64,000 nt of DNA from an uncultured Bacteroidota bacterium. Lineage in GTDB: Bacteria > Bacteroidota > Bacteroidia > Flavobacteriales > Flavobacteriaceae. The notes under the pieces are model-generated. The model was not told where the DNA came from. It saw only the letters and a list, made by a program, of their open reading frames with translations, and did not search any database. The position numbers and the translations under genes are program-made. Where the stretch lies: positions 1 through 64,000 of the forward strand of contig CACONV010000002.1 of NCBI GenBank assembly GCA_902628605.1. Reading direction: 5' to 3'. Below, piece after piece: positions 37,785 through 48,216 of this stretch (its first letter is position 1; each line of letters begins with the position of its first letter).

Positions 37785-38864
37785 ATGAAAATAAATCTTT
37801 TTAATTTATTTATTACTTCATTTATTGTAATAATTTCTTGTACCGATGGAGATTTTGATAAAAAGGAAAAAGAAGCGGACAATTTAATTAACACTTTCAT
37901 TGAAGAAAATAATATTCCGGGGTTATCAGTTACATTATTAAATAAAGAAGGTTATATAGAATATTCTAAAGGTTTTGGATATGCAGACATAGAGAAAAAA
38001 ATTAGTGTAAATCCAAAAAATTCTCTATTCAGAATAGGAAGTTTGTCTAAAACTTTAGCTGGAACTGCATTAATGAAAATGTATGAAGAAAAAAAAATTG
38101 AAATTGATAGTTCAGTTGGGTTTTACATTAAAGATTTACCATTTGATAAAAATAAGATAACTTTAAGGCAAATAGCTGGACACCTGTCAGGTATTAGACA
38201 CTATGGAGATGGAGATGATATGAAACTAAATCTAAATTATGAAAATACCTTTGATGCATTAAACATATTTATTAATGACAGCCTTCTTTTTGACCCGGGC
38301 ACTAAATACAGTTATTCCACTCATGCGTGGACTCTATTAAGTCTAGCAATGGAAAAAGCATACGTTGGAAATTTCATCGAACTAATGAAAAATGAAATAT
38401 TAAACCCACTTCTGCTTGACAAAACCTTCGCTGAAGAAATTGATTTAAAATTAAAAGACAAGGTTTCATTTTATGAAAAAAATGATTCTGGAGATATTGT
38501 TCTTTGTCCAGATGTAAACAATAGTTGGAAGTGGGCTGGAGGAGGCTACGTCTCAACTACACAGGATATGGCTAAATTTATATGGAAAGTTCTTTACACT
38601 GATTTCCTTTTGCCTGAAACAGTAAAGGAAATGACAAAATCCCAAAAACTTCCAGATGATAAAAAAACTAATTATGGAATTGGTTGGAGAATTAGATACG
38701 ATGATAAAAAAAATGCTTACCTAGGTCATACCGGTGGTTCAGTTGGAGGTACTACTTTTGTTTTTTCTTCAAATGATAAATCGGTAGTTTCAATTATGGC
38801 AAACAAATCAAAGGCTTCTTTTGGGAAACTCCCATATCAATTAATTAATATTTATAAAAACTAA
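37785..38864 (+). CDS. beta-lactamase-fold serine hydrolase (class C type), lipoprotein
   Basis: Serine hydrolase of the class C beta-lactamase/D-Ala-D-Ala peptidase fold. A lipoprotein signal (LFITSFIVIISC) anchors it. The SxxK active site is Ser86-Leu-Ser-Lys89 (RIGSLSKTLAG). The Tyr motif is YSYSTHAW, with Thr in place of the usual Asn of YxN. The third motif is LGHTGGSVGG (HTG in place of KTG). At 359 residues it lacks the C-terminal barrel seen in D-aminopeptidases. Family members include esterases, D-aminopeptidases and penicillin-binding proteins, so the substrate is open. It is the first gene of a four-gene run with gaps of a few bases. Confidence 0.87.
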   Translation: MKINLFNLFITSFIVIISCTDGDFDKKEKEADNLINTFIEENNIPGLSVTLLNKEGYIEYSKGFGYADIEKKISVNPKNSLFRIGSLSKTLAGTALMKMYEEKKIEIDSSVGFYIKDLPFDKNKITLRQIAGHLSGIRHYGDGDDMKLNLNYENTFDALNIFINDSLLFDPGTKYSYSTHAWTLLSLAMEKAYVGNFIELMKNEILNPLLLDKTFAEEIDLKLKDKVSFYEKNDSGDIVLCPDVNNSWKWAGGGYVSTTQDMAKFIWKVLYTDFLLPETVKEMTKSQKLPDDKKTNYGIGWRIRYDDKKNAYLGHTGGSVGGTTFVFSSNDKSVVSIMANKSKASFGKLPYQLINIYKN

Positions 38865-38868
38865 TAAA

Positions 38869-40899
38869 ATGCTCAATATTCAATTTTTAAAAACCACACT
38901 TTTAATTCTTGCTTCTACTCAGTTAATTTTCTCTCAAAAGAGAGATATGTCTATAATCGACTTTTTGAATATTCCAGGTATATCCAGTGTTTCTCTATCT
39001 CCGAACGGAAACAAAATTGTTTATATTTTATCTGAAAGCGACTGGAAAGAAAATAAACAAATTCCTAATTTATGGTTGGCTGATTTAAAAAGTGGAATAT
39101 CTCAACAAATTACATTTGAGAAAAAAGGACTTGGCAATCCCAAATGGTCACCTGATTCAAAATGGATAAGCTTTACCTCATCAAAAGAGGGATACATTGA
39201 CAATGAAGACGATGAGTTTGATTCTGGAAACAACCAAATATATTTACTTCCAACCAAAATTGGTTCACTAAAAAAACTTTCAAATCACAGAACTGGAGTT
39301 AACAATATTGAGTGGTCAAACGACTCAAAGTATCTTTATTTCTTGGCTAGCGATCCAAAAACAAAAGAACAAATTTTAGCCGAAAGGGATGGTTATGACG
39401 TCTATAGTTTTGATAATAATCGTACTCAAAAACACCTTTGGAGAATAGATTTAAATGGAAATGAAGAAAAAATTACTGACGGAGACTTCTCAGTTTTAAA
39501 TTACGATTTATCTGATGACAATTCAAAAATCCTTATTCAAAAAGGACCGAATCCATTTCTTGAATTTAGATCTCTTAGTGAATTGTGGATAAAGGACATG
39601 AAATCATCAAAAGAAACTCAAATCACAAATAATTCAATTAGTGAGTCGTCAGCAAAAATTTCTCCCAATGGGCAAAAAGTCTTTTTTATTGCAGCATGTA
39701 ATGAAAAATTTGAAGAATATTATAATAGAAATCTATTTGAGGTTTCAACAGATGGGAAAAATACACCTAAAATTATTTCTGATGATTTTAATCATGAAAT
39801 TTACTCTTTTGAATTTTCTAGAAAAAAAGGAGAGCTATTTATTTTAGTAAATATGGGAGCAAGTACTCAGCTTTGGAGAATGGATACTTTAAAAAGAGTT
39901 TTTTTTCAAATAACAAATGGAAATCACAGCTTAACCAATTGGGACTATAACTCAAAATCGAATCTGCATGTTTTTGGAATAAACACGATTGAAAACCCCG
40001 GAGATTTGTATTTGCGCGGTAAAACCCAAAAAAAAATCACATCTCATTACGACTATATTAAATTGGAATTCAATTTACCAACCCAAAAAGTAGTCTCATG
40101 GAATGGAGAAGATGGAGTTAGAGTTGAGGGTATTTTATATTTGCCTCATAATTTTCAAGAATCAAAAAAATATCCTCTAGTAGTCCAAACTCATGGTGGC
40201 CCTAGATCATCAGACAAATACGGTTTTTCAAGAAGTCCAACTAGATACAATGCTGTTCTAACTGGAAAGGGTTATGTTGTCTTACAACCGAATTATAGAG
40301 GTAGCACTGGTTATGGTGACGCTTTCCTTAGAGATATGGTTGGTAGTTATTTTAATCAATCACATCTTGATGTAATGACTGGAGTAGATTATTTAATTGA
40401 TAAAGGAATTGCCGATCCAGATAAGTTAATCAAAATGGGTTGGAGTGCTGGAGGCCATATGACAAATAAAATTATCACTCACACAGACAGATTCAAAGCC
40501 GCCTCTTCCGGTGCTGGAGCAGTCAATTGGATTGGGATGTACGCTCAAAGTGATGTAAGACTAAATAGATCTGCTTGGTTTGGGGGGAATCCTTGGCAAA
40601 AAGAAGCTCCTATAGACGTATTCTGGAATAATTCACCCTTAAAAGACATTCACAAAGTAAAAACTCCAACTTTGGTCCTAGTTGGTGGAAATGACAAAAG
40701 GGTTCCTCCACCACAATCAGTTGAATTATTCAGGGCTTTAAGAAGTTTAGGAGTCAAAACCAAGTTACTTATTGCTCCTGGAGAACCACACGGTTGGAGA
40801 AAACTAAGCCACAGATTAACCAAAATAAATTCTGAGTTAGAATGGTTTTCTAAATACGCAATAAACAAAAAATATCAGTATGAAAAATATGACCTATAA
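38869..40899 (+). CDS. S9 family peptidase, acylaminoacyl-peptidase-like
   Basis: Secreted serine peptidase of family S9 (acylaminoacyl-peptidase type). A signal peptide (MLNIQFLKTTLLILASTQLIFSQ) is followed by an N-terminal beta-propeller with repeated WSPDSKW/LSPNGNK blades (about 30-400) and a C-terminal alpha/beta hydrolase domain. The triad is Ser526 (MGWSAGGHM), Asp609 (VGGNDKRVPP) and His641 (PGEPHGWRK). The length of 676 residues is normal. It lies four bases downstream of the serine hydrolase and its end overlaps the M81 gene by 20 bases, so the genes are very likely one transcript. Confidence 0.93.
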   Translation: MLNIQFLKTTLLILASTQLIFSQKRDMSIIDFLNIPGISSVSLSPNGNKIVYILSESDWKENKQIPNLWLADLKSGISQQITFEKKGLGNPKWSPDSKWISFTSSKEGYIDNEDDEFDSGNNQIYLLPTKIGSLKKLSNHRTGVNNIEWSNDSKYLYFLASDPKTKEQILAERDGYDVYSFDNNRTQKHLWRIDLNGNEEKITDGDFSVLNYDLSDDNSKILIQKGPNPFLEFRSLSELWIKDMKSSKETQITNNSISESSAKISPNGQKVFFIAACNEKFEEYYNRNLFEVSTDGKNTPKIISDDFNHEIYSFEFSRKKGELFILVNMGASTQLWRMDTLKRVFFQITNGNHSLTNWDYNSKSNLHVFGINTIENPGDLYLRGKTQKKITSHYDYIKLEFNLPTQKVVSWNGEDGVRVEGILYLPHNFQESKKYPLVVQTHGGPRSSDKYGFSRSPTRYNAVLTGKGYVVLQPNYRGSTGYGDAFLRDMVGSYFNQSHLDVMTGVDYLIDKGIADPDKLIKMGWSAGGHMTNKIITHTDRFKAASSGAGAVNWIGMYAQSDVRLNRSAWFGGNPWQKEAPIDVFWNNSPLKDIHKVKTPTLVLVGGNDKRVPPPQSVELFRALRSLGVKTKLLIAPGEPHGWRKLSHRLTKINSELEWFSKYAINKKYQYEKYDL

Positions 40900-42427
40900 A
40901 ATATTTAAACCTAATTTTTTTATTCTTCTTTTAATTCTAGTAACTACTTATTCTTGTAATGATGGTAAAAAATTCAAGTTTGCTATAATTCAATTCTCAC
41001 ATGAAACATGTACATTTTGCCCTGGAGGTGACACTACGATAGAAGATTGGAGCAAAAGAGTACCCTACGTTTCTGGTGAAGATTTACTAAAATCTGGAGG
41101 ATATACTGGAGGATTTGTTCATCAGGCAAGTTTATTTAAAGATGTTGAGTTAATTGGAATTAATTCCCCTGACCGTGTGTTTGGGGGATCTTCAAGGAGT
41201 TGGAATACCAAAAAAAGTTTTGAGCATTTTATGAAAATAATTCTTGATGATTTAAAATCAAAATTGCCTGTTGATGCAGTTCAACTTTCTCTCCATGGTG
41301 CGATGGCAACAAGAGATGTTCCAAGGCCAGAGGCTGAAATTGCAAAAAGGGTTAGAGAATTAGTTGGCCCTGATATCCCCATCTCCGGCACTTTTGATCT
41401 GCATGGTAATGAAGACAGTGAGTTTTTAAAATGGGCTAATGCTGCATTTGTGACAAAACGTTTTCCTCATTATGATGCACCATTACAGGGAGAAAGATCA
41501 GCGAATTTTTTATATAGGTCTGTTAAAAATAAATTTAAATCTACAACTGCAACTAGAAAGCCTGGTATACTAACTGCAACTGTCCTTCAATGGACTGGAG
41601 CCGAACCTGCTTCTACGATTATGGAAAGGGCTAGAAGATGGGAAAATAGAAATAAAGATGTTTTTGTAAGTGTTTTTTTTGGTTTTCCATGGTCTGATGT
41701 GCCAGATATAGGTGCAACCATTCATGTGGTTACCAATAACAATCAACAACTTGCTGACTCAATTGCAGATGATATGAATGATTATTTTCTAAGAGTGAAA
41801 AAAGAATTTGCGGGAGGTTCTTTTTTAGTACCCAAACTAGCTGTTAAAAAAACTAAAATGGCATTACAAAACGGGAGAGGTCCAGTTGCGTTAGGAGATT
41901 ATTCTGATCGCCAAGGAGACGCAACATGGATAACAAAAGAATTAATTGAGCAAGATGTTGAAAAATTCCTAATTGCAACTTTAAGAGATGAAAATGTCTT
42001 GAAAGATTTGTCTCAAAAGGGCGCGAAAAAGGGTGATAAATTTGACTATAAAGTAGGAGGTTATACTGGAATTCAAGCTGGTGTGCCTGTAAGGATATCT
42101 GGTGAGATACTTTTCTTTGGCTCGCACTTTGGATATGATAAAGTAGCTGTAGTGAAATTTGGGAAAGGAAGTGCTGTAATTATAGTTCCAACCTATGAAC
42201 AGGTTATCAGGCCGTCTGAAATTAGATTTGGAGAATTAAATCCAGACGATTTTGATGTTATTGTTGTTAAATCAAGAGTTCATTTCAGGAGAGGTTTTGA
42301 CGAAACTGGATACTCGAAAACAGTAATGGTTGTTGATGCTTTAGGAGATTTTGTTGGTACAACAAGATTAGATGCATTAGATTACAAATATGGTCCAATA
42401 AATCAATTATACCCTTTTCAAAAATAA
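40880..42427 (+). CDS. M81 family metallopeptidase (MlrC-like) lipoprotein
   Basis: Member of peptidase family M81, named for MlrC, the zinc enzyme that finishes microcystin breakdown and cleaves a peptide bond next to D-glutamate. A lipoprotein signal (FFILLLILVTTYSC) precedes the M81 domain: QFSHETCTFCPGG, AVQLSLHGAMATRDVPRPEAEIA, and GTFDLHGNED with metal ligands Asp173 and His175. The C-terminal MlrC domain has PVALGDYSDRQGDATW and VVVKSRVHFRRGFDE. The length of 515 residues is normal. The start at 40880 overlaps the S9 gene by 20 bases. A second in-frame ATG at 40889 is also possible. Confidence 0.9.
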   Translation: MKNMTYKIFKPNFFILLLILVTTYSCNDGKKFKFAIIQFSHETCTFCPGGDTTIEDWSKRVPYVSGEDLLKSGGYTGGFVHQASLFKDVELIGINSPDRVFGGSSRSWNTKKSFEHFMKIILDDLKSKLPVDAVQLSLHGAMATRDVPRPEAEIAKRVRELVGPDIPISGTFDLHGNEDSEFLKWANAAFVTKRFPHYDAPLQGERSANFLYRSVKNKFKSTTATRKPGILTATVLQWTGAEPASTIMERARRWENRNKDVFVSVFFGFPWSDVPDIGATIHVVTNNNQQLADSIADDMNDYFLRVKKEFAGGSFLVPKLAVKKTKMALQNGRGPVALGDYSDRQGDATWITKELIEQDVEKFLIATLRDENVLKDLSQKGAKKGDKFDYKVGGYTGIQAGVPVRISGEILFFGSHFGYDKVAVVKFGKGSAVIIVPTYEQVIRPSEIRFGELNPDDFDVIVVKSRVHFRRGFDETGYSKTVMVVDALGDFVGTTRLDALDYKYGPINQLYPFQK

Positions 42428-42433
42428 CATATA

Positions 42434-43504
42434 ATGAATCTTTACAAACTCACATTTATTTTCTCTAGCATTTTATTTTTGTGCTGTGAGAAGGATATTA
42501 AAAAGGGTCAATCCTTAGAAAAATACTCATTGTATGAAGAGGCCGGTTTCGATAGTGAAAAAATCCATCAACTTTCAAAGTTTATTGAGGAAAAATCAAA
42601 TACAACTGGACTTTATGTTCTTCACAAGGGAAAAGAGTTTTTTCAATATGGCAACATCAATGATATAAGCTATATTGCCTCTTGTAGAAAAAGTATTCTC
42701 GCTATACTAATGGGAAAGTATGTAAAAAATAAAACCATAAATCTTGATATGACGTTAGATGAACTTCAAATAGATGATGTCGAAGGCCTTTTAGATATAG
42801 AGAAAAGAGCAAAAATTGATCATCTTGCTACATCTCGTTCTGGGGTATTTCATGTAGCTTCTAATGGTGGTTATGATGAAAAGAATATTTTACCCAGAGG
42901 CTCTAAAGAACCGGGATCGTATTATGTATATAATAACTGGGATTTTAATGCCCTTGGATTTATTTTTGAAAAATTGGTAAAAAACTCCATTTATAATGAA
43001 TTAGAGAATCAAATTGCCCAGCCATTGGGTTTTCAAAATTGGGATTTAAAGCTTCAAAAACGTTCAGGTGACTCAAAAAAGTCAAAATACTTGGCATACC
43101 ACATGTACCTATCCACACAAGACATGGCCAAAGTTGGTCAATTAATGCTCAACAACGGCAAATGGAATGGTAAGCAGTTGATTCCAAAAAATTGGATAAA
43201 CAAAATAATCACTCCTGTCACTTCAAAAGATACGGTTATGAGCAGAACCGATAATTCAAAAAAATTGGTCCCAGATTTTGGGTATAGTTATATGTGGTGG
43301 ACATTTGATTCTTTCAGAGAAAATGAAATTTATAAAGGTTCGTATTCTGCAAGAGGATTTGGCGGTCAATACATCACGGTAATCCCAAAAATTGAACTTG
43401 TTATTGCTCACAAAACAAATTTGAAAAAATCTTTAGGAAATCACACTAAATTGTCTACATACTTTGAAATAGTTGATCAGATTGTCAAATCAAGAATCTA
43501 TTAA
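42434..43504 (+). CDS. beta-lactamase-fold serine hydrolase, lipoprotein
   Basis: Second beta-lactamase-fold hydrolase of this run. The lipoprotein signal ends ILFLCC. The SxxK motif is Ser83-Cys-Arg-Lys86 (IASCRKSILAIL), the second motif is YVYNNWDFNALGFIFEKL (Tyr-x-Asn) and the C-terminal triad region is RGFGGQYITVIPK, where GFGGQ replaces the KTG box as in many class C-like hydrolases. The length is 356 residues. It differs clearly from the first hydrolase in the cluster, so the two are not recent duplicates. It lies six bases after the M81 gene and is the last gene of the run. Confidence 0.87.
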   Translation: MNLYKLTFIFSSILFLCCEKDIKKGQSLEKYSLYEEAGFDSEKIHQLSKFIEEKSNTTGLYVLHKGKEFFQYGNINDISYIASCRKSILAILMGKYVKNKTINLDMTLDELQIDDVEGLLDIEKRAKIDHLATSRSGVFHVASNGGYDEKNILPRGSKEPGSYYVYNNWDFNALGFIFEKLVKNSIYNELENQIAQPLGFQNWDLKLQKRSGDSKKSKYLAYHMYLSTQDMAKVGQLMLNNGKWNGKQLIPKNWINKIITPVTSKDTVMSRTDNSKKLVPDFGYSYMWWTFDSFRENEIYKGSYSARGFGGQYITVIPKIELVIAHKTNLKKSLGNHTKLSTYFEIVDQIVKSRIY

Positions 43505-43555
43505 TTTATAGCTGATTTTAATCAAAATTCTCAATTTTTTTTTAAATGTTATTGC

Positions 43556-43591
43556 ATTAATTGCATAAGGCAATTAATTAATATTTTTTTA
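43556..43591 (+). terminator. probable terminator before the SusC/SusD pair
   Basis: The 9-bp inverted repeat ATTAATTGC-ataag-GCAATTAAT at 43556-43578 is followed by TAATATTTTTTTA. It lies 50 bases after the hydrolase stop and separates the peptidase run from susC. Confidence 0.55.
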
Positions 43592-43665
43592 GGCCTTTAA
43601 TTTTTTGAGTTAATAATAAAATCTTCATATATTGATGTAGAATCAATTAAAAATTATCGTTATTT

Positions 43666-46600
43666 ATGAAAAATATCTACTTACTATTAATTTCTTTGAT
43701 GACAACCTTTTATGGGTTTTCACAAAAGACTATCAATGGTACTGTTTCAGACGATCAAGGACCCCTACCTGGTGCAACCATAATTATTCAAGGTTCATCA
43801 ACTGGTGTAACTACAGATTTCGATGGTAACTATTCTATTGAAGCCTCAGAGGGAGACGTTCTTGAGTTTTCATACATTGGTATGGAAGGTCAAACAGTAA
43901 CTGTTGGGAGTCAAGATACAATTGATGTTGTTATGGCATCATCTACCGAACTACAGGAAGTTATCGTAACAGGTTATGGAACTAGTAGTCGTGAAAAATT
44001 CACTGGTGCTGTAGCGGTTATTAGTGCTGAAACTCTTGAAATGCAGCCATCTGCTACATTTCAAAGTGCACTTCAAGGAGCTGCACCCGGTCTTCAGGTT
44101 GTTTCCAACGATGGAGCTCCCGGTGCTGGAATTTCAATTCGAGTCCGTGGTATTGGATCTATTAGTTCGAGTAATGAGCCTTTATATGTAATCGATGGAA
44201 TGCCAATTACTTCAGGATCTCTATCCACAACCGACTTCTCTAACGGAGGTAGAAGCTCTAATGTGTTGGGCTCAATAAACCCTAACGATATTGAAAGCCT
44301 GGTTGTTTTAAAAGATGCAGCCTCAACGGCCATTTATGGTTCTAGAGGTGCAAATGGTGTAGTCTTAATTACGACTAAGAGTGGTAAAGCAGGTGATCCA
44401 AAATTTACTCTGAGAGCTAGATATGGAACCCAAGAATTTGCTTACGATGGCATTTTAAGGGGGCTTAATTCTACACAATACAAACAGCTTCATTATGAAG
44501 GATATATAGCGCGAGGAACTTCTCCAGATGCTGCGAGAGAACTTTTTGCTAATCAGTTTCCTTTAAATGATGCTGGACAAAATTATAATACAATTTGGCT
44601 AGATGAGATGACCCAAACAGGAGTTGTACAAGAATACGACTTTAGTTTTAGTGGTGGCTCAGAAAAAGTAACCTACTTTGGTTCTGCTAACTACTTTGAT
44701 AATGATGGAATGGTTAAAGAAAATAAATTCGAGAGATTCTCTTCTCGTTTGAATATTGATGCTCAGCTAACTGATAGATTTAAAGTTAGCAACAATGTTA
44801 ATATTTCCACTTTTGATCAAAGAGGTATCACTGATGGTACTAGATGGCAAGCACCATTTTACCTAGCTTATTTAATGGCACCAACTGTTCCAGTATATGA
44901 TCAGTTTGGAAGATTCTATGGAGATCATAAAAACTTCTTTATGGGGGGTAATAACCCAGTTGGTCACCTCTATGATGACAAAAGAGAGCTGTCTCAAATG
45001 AGATTAACTGATGTTTTTGAAGTTTCATATGAAATTATGGATGGCTTGACTATAAAGTCTGACTGGAGTTTCGATCTTTTAAAAGTAGATGAATATCTAT
45101 TTCAAAATGGTAGATATGGAGATGGTCGAAGAATTGGTGGTTATGCCAACGAAGGAGGAATATCCCAGACCAATTGGTTGGGTACTCAAAGTATTCAATT
45201 TACACCAAGAGATACTGGAAATCATAATATGAATTTCTTCGCTGCTTATGAGGCCCAAAAAGTTATGACTAGAACTATAGAGCTGAGAGGTGAAGGGTTC
45301 TCGCATCCAGATTTAAAATATGCTGCAAGTGCTGCAAATCCAACTCAAGCTTACAGTGCGAGATCGGATTATGCCTTTCAATCGTATTTTGCAAGAGCCA
45401 ATTATGATTACAACAGTGAATATTTTCTCTCTATGTCTTTCCGTAGAGACGGTTCATCAAGATTTGGACCAGACCAAAGATGGGGAACATTCGGATCAAT
45501 CGGTGTTGGTTGGAATATGACAAGACTAATTGAAAGTGTCGCTTTTGTTGATTTCTTAAAATTAAGAGGGAGTTTCGGAACTACAGGTAACGCTGGAATT
45601 GGAAACTTCGATTGGGCAGGACTATGGGGATTCACTAGAGACTATGACGGTAATCCTGGAGCTGCTCCCTCTCAAGTATCAAATAATTTACTTACTTGGG
45701 AATCTCAAGAAAACTTTAACATCGGTATTGATGCTACTTTCCTAAACAACAAAATTACTTTAAATGCTGAATATTTTGAAAGGTTGTCCTCTGATCTTCT
45801 TTTAGACAGGCCTCTTTCATTAACTACTGGATTTACCTCTGTTGCCCAAAATATTGGTGATATGAAAAACTCAGGTATTGAGATCGATTTAGGAATTGAT
45901 ATAATTCAAACATCTGAAGCATTTTTAGGTGTAAATTTCAATACTACAACACTTAAAAATGAGATAACTTATCTGCCTGAACCAATAGTAGTATCTACTA
46001 AGAAAAGAGAACAGGGTAGAGATTTCCAAGAATATTTTCTTTTCCCTTGGGCTGGAGTTGATCCTGCAAACGGAGATCCTCTTTGGTATTTGGTTAATTC
46101 AGATGGGACTATTAACTACAATTCAACCACAAACCGTGTTGGTGAAACTGAAAGAGTCTATATGGAAGGCAAATCAGCAACACCAGATTTTTATGGTGGA
46201 TTTAACTTGAATGCTTCCTATAAAGACTTTTCTCTTGGAATGACTTTCAATTATTCTTTCGGAAACTACCTGTACTTTAATCCTGGTTGGGTTATACACG
46301 GCGATGGAAGGTTTACACCAAGGAGTACAACAACCTACGCATTTAATAATAGGTGGACAACGCCTGGCCAAGCGGCTGAATTCCCAAAACACAGATGGGG
46401 AGGTAATCAATCCTCAAATCAAAGACCAAACAGTAGGTACTTATATGAAGGGGATTATGTAAGATTAAAATCATTGAACTTGTCTTACGATGTTCCTACT
46501 GATTTGTTTGGAAATATTGGTATTAACCAATTTAAAGTTTATCTAGATATGAATAATATTTGGACATGGACTAAAGCTGATAATCTACCGTTTGATCCTG

Positions 46601-46680
46601 ACCAAGCGATTGATGGAATCTATAACACAATGACACCACTTTCCAGGACAACAAGTTTGGGAGTAACCATTGGATTTTAA
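43666..46680 (+). CDS. SusC/RagA-type TonB-dependent outer-membrane transporter
   Basis: Large TonB-linked outer-membrane transporter. Signal peptide (MKNIYLLLISLMTTFYGFSQ), a carboxypeptidase-regulatory-like domain (TINGTVSDDQGPLPGATIIIQGSSTGVTTDFDGNYSI, about 22-100), then the SusC signature LQEVIVTGYGTSSREKFTGAVAVI, plug (ESLVVLKDAASTAIYGSRGANGVVLITTK, about 215-245) and a 22-strand type barrel ending in GVTIGF. At 1004 residues it is a full SusC. It is immediately followed by its SusD partner, nine bases away. The pair imports oligosaccharides or peptides. Here the surrounding genes are peptidases, and no glycoside hydrolase is adjacent, so a peptide ligand is likely. Confidence 0.96.
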   Translation: MKNIYLLLISLMTTFYGFSQKTINGTVSDDQGPLPGATIIIQGSSTGVTTDFDGNYSIEASEGDVLEFSYIGMEGQTVTVGSQDTIDVVMASSTELQEVIVTGYGTSSREKFTGAVAVISAETLEMQPSATFQSALQGAAPGLQVVSNDGAPGAGISIRVRGIGSISSSNEPLYVIDGMPITSGSLSTTDFSNGGRSSNVLGSINPNDIESLVVLKDAASTAIYGSRGANGVVLITTKSGKAGDPKFTLRARYGTQEFAYDGILRGLNSTQYKQLHYEGYIARGTSPDAARELFANQFPLNDAGQNYNTIWLDEMTQTGVVQEYDFSFSGGSEKVTYFGSANYFDNDGMVKENKFERFSSRLNIDAQLTDRFKVSNNVNISTFDQRGITDGTRWQAPFYLAYLMAPTVPVYDQFGRFYGDHKNFFMGGNNPVGHLYDDKRELSQMRLTDVFEVSYEIMDGLTIKSDWSFDLLKVDEYLFQNGRYGDGRRIGGYANEGGISQTNWLGTQSIQFTPRDTGNHNMNFFAAYEAQKVMTRTIELRGEGFSHPDLKYAASAANPTQAYSARSDYAFQSYFARANYDYNSEYFLSMSFRRDGSSRFGPDQRWGTFGSIGVGWNMTRLIESVAFVDFLKLRGSFGTTGNAGIGNFDWAGLWGFTRDYDGNPGAAPSQVSNNLLTWESQENFNIGIDATFLNNKITLNAEYFERLSSDLLLDRPLSLTTGFTSVAQNIGDMKNSGIEIDLGIDIIQTSEAFLGVNFNTTTLKNEITYLPEPIVVSTKKREQGRDFQEYFLFPWAGVDPANGDPLWYLVNSDGTINYNSTTNRVGETERVYMEGKSATPDFYGGFNLNASYKDFSLGMTFNYSFGNYLYFNPGWVIHGDGRFTPRSTTTYAFNNRWTTPGQAAEFPKHRWGGNQSSNQRPNSRYLYEGDYVRLKSLNLSYDVPTDLFGNIGINQFKVYLDMNNIWTWTKADNLPFDPDQAIDGIYNTMTPLSRTTSLGVTIGF

Positions 46681-46689
46681 TTTTTAAAA

Positions 46690-48138
46690 ATGAATAAAAT
46701 GAAAAATATTTTACAACGTAGTTTTTTGTTAGTGCTGTCAATATCATTGATTTCATGTGCAGATGATTTTCTTGATCTTCAGCCGCAACAAAATATATCA
46801 AACGAAGCTTTCTTGCAGACGTTTGATGATTTTAACACCGCTGTTTTAGGTCTTCATGACCAACTGCAAGGAGGTGGAAATGCCGCACTTTATGGCAGAT
46901 ATACTTTACTTGTTCCAGATGTGATGGGCGAAGATGTAAAACAGAATGCAAGTGCAAACAGAGCAAAAGAGTGGGCTGAATATAATGGGAGTGAAACAGA
47001 TTTTATTCCAGAAGATATTTGGAGAGAATTTTATGAAGCTATAAATATTGCAAATTCGGTTATTAACTCAGAATTTGATGCTGGAGCAGATCTAGCTGCA
47101 GATTTAAACACTCTTAAAGGTCAAGCTTATGGAATAAGAGGACTTGCCTACTTTATGCTGTGTAATTTTTATGCTCAACCTTATTCTTTCTCTGCTGGTG
47201 CTGGACACGCTGGAGTTCCTATCGTATTGGAATTTGATTTTCAAAGTAAACCTGCGAGAAGTACTGTCGCCGAAGTTTATGCTCAGGTTGTATCTGACTT
47301 AAACCAGGCTGTGACTTTAATTACAACTTCTCAGAAGAATGCTGGTTACTTTTCAAAAGCAGCTGCTGAAGCACTTTTATCAAGGGTCTATCTATACATG
47401 GAAGATTGGTCTAATGCTGAGGCAAAGGCAACAAGTGTGATCAACAATTATGGCTATTCACTTGTAAGTAGAGATTTATACCCGACTCAGTTTATTGATG
47501 GTTTGTCATCAGAGGCAATATTTGAGATGATCTATAATACAACTGACAATACTGGCTCAAATCATATTGGGGGTATGTATAAAGTGACGGGATATGGAGA
47601 TTATCTTCCCTCAAATGATTGGTATGCACTAATGGAAGATGGTGACATCAGAAGAACTATGATTACTTTTGATAGTAATTTAATTGGAGATTTTGCTAAA
47701 GCACCTCTTGGCCCAGCAAGAGTTGATAAATGGCCTAGTGAAGGTCCACTGAATGGTACTGACAATATTTCTGTTATAAGACTTTCCGAGGTTTATTTAA
47801 ATAGAGCTGAGGCAAGAGCAAACCTTGGAAATGATGCTGGCGCTCAAGCTGATGTTGATATAATTAGACAAAGAGCTAATCCTGGTGTCGCAGCTGTCAC
47901 CGCAACTGGTGCAGCGCTAAAGACGGAAGTTTATAACGAAAGGAGAGCAGAACTGGCTTTTGAAGGTCACAGAATATTTGATATTAATAGAAGAAAGCAA
48001 AGCTTAGCAAGGGTTTTAGACTGTACTTCAGTGCCTGAAGCATGTAATTTAAGCTACCCTAATAATCTTTTTATTCTTCCAATTCCTGACGGAGAGGTTA
48101 ATTCCAATGAAGAAATTGCCCAAAACCCAGGATATTAA
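46690..48138 (+). CDS. SusD/RagB-type nutrient-binding lipoprotein
   Basis: Surface lipoprotein that caps the SusC channel and binds the substrate. The lipoprotein signal (SFLLVLSISLISC) is followed by ADDFLDLQPQQNISNEAF, a typical SusD N-terminus, then TPR-like helices (AYGIRGLAYFMLCNFYAQPYSF, AAAEALLSRVYLYMEDWSNAEAKATSVI) and the C-terminal SusD domain RLSEVYLNRAEARANLGN...ERRAELAFEGHRIFDINRRKQSLARVLDC. At 482 residues it is of normal length. It is the second gene of the SusCD pair and ends before a strong terminator. Confidence 0.96.
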   Translation: MNKMKNILQRSFLLVLSISLISCADDFLDLQPQQNISNEAFLQTFDDFNTAVLGLHDQLQGGGNAALYGRYTLLVPDVMGEDVKQNASANRAKEWAEYNGSETDFIPEDIWREFYEAINIANSVINSEFDAGADLAADLNTLKGQAYGIRGLAYFMLCNFYAQPYSFSAGAGHAGVPIVLEFDFQSKPARSTVAEVYAQVVSDLNQAVTLITTSQKNAGYFSKAAAEALLSRVYLYMEDWSNAEAKATSVINNYGYSLVSRDLYPTQFIDGLSSEAIFEMIYNTTDNTGSNHIGGMYKVTGYGDYLPSNDWYALMEDGDIRRTMITFDSNLIGDFAKAPLGPARVDKWPSEGPLNGTDNISVIRLSEVYLNRAEARANLGNDAGAQADVDIIRQRANPGVAAVTATGAALKTEVYNERRAELAFEGHRIFDINRRKQSLARVLDCTSVPEACNLSYPNNLFILPIPDGEVNSNEEIAQNPGY

Positions 48139-48161
48139 TAAATAAAGCAGATAATTTTTTT

Positions 48162-48194
48162 AAAAAAGGAGATCAAAAAGATCTCCTTTTTTTT
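48162..48194 (+). terminator. rho-independent terminator after susD
   Basis: AAAAAAGGAGATC at 48162-48174 and GATCTCCTTTTTT at 48180-48192 form a 13-bp perfect stem with loop AAAAA, followed by a T-run. This lies 23 bases after the susD stop and should end the susCD transcript, leaving the next peptidase gene to its own promoter or to read-through. Confidence 0.88.
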
Positions 48195-48216
48195 CCTTAA
48201 AACTTAAAATTTAAAA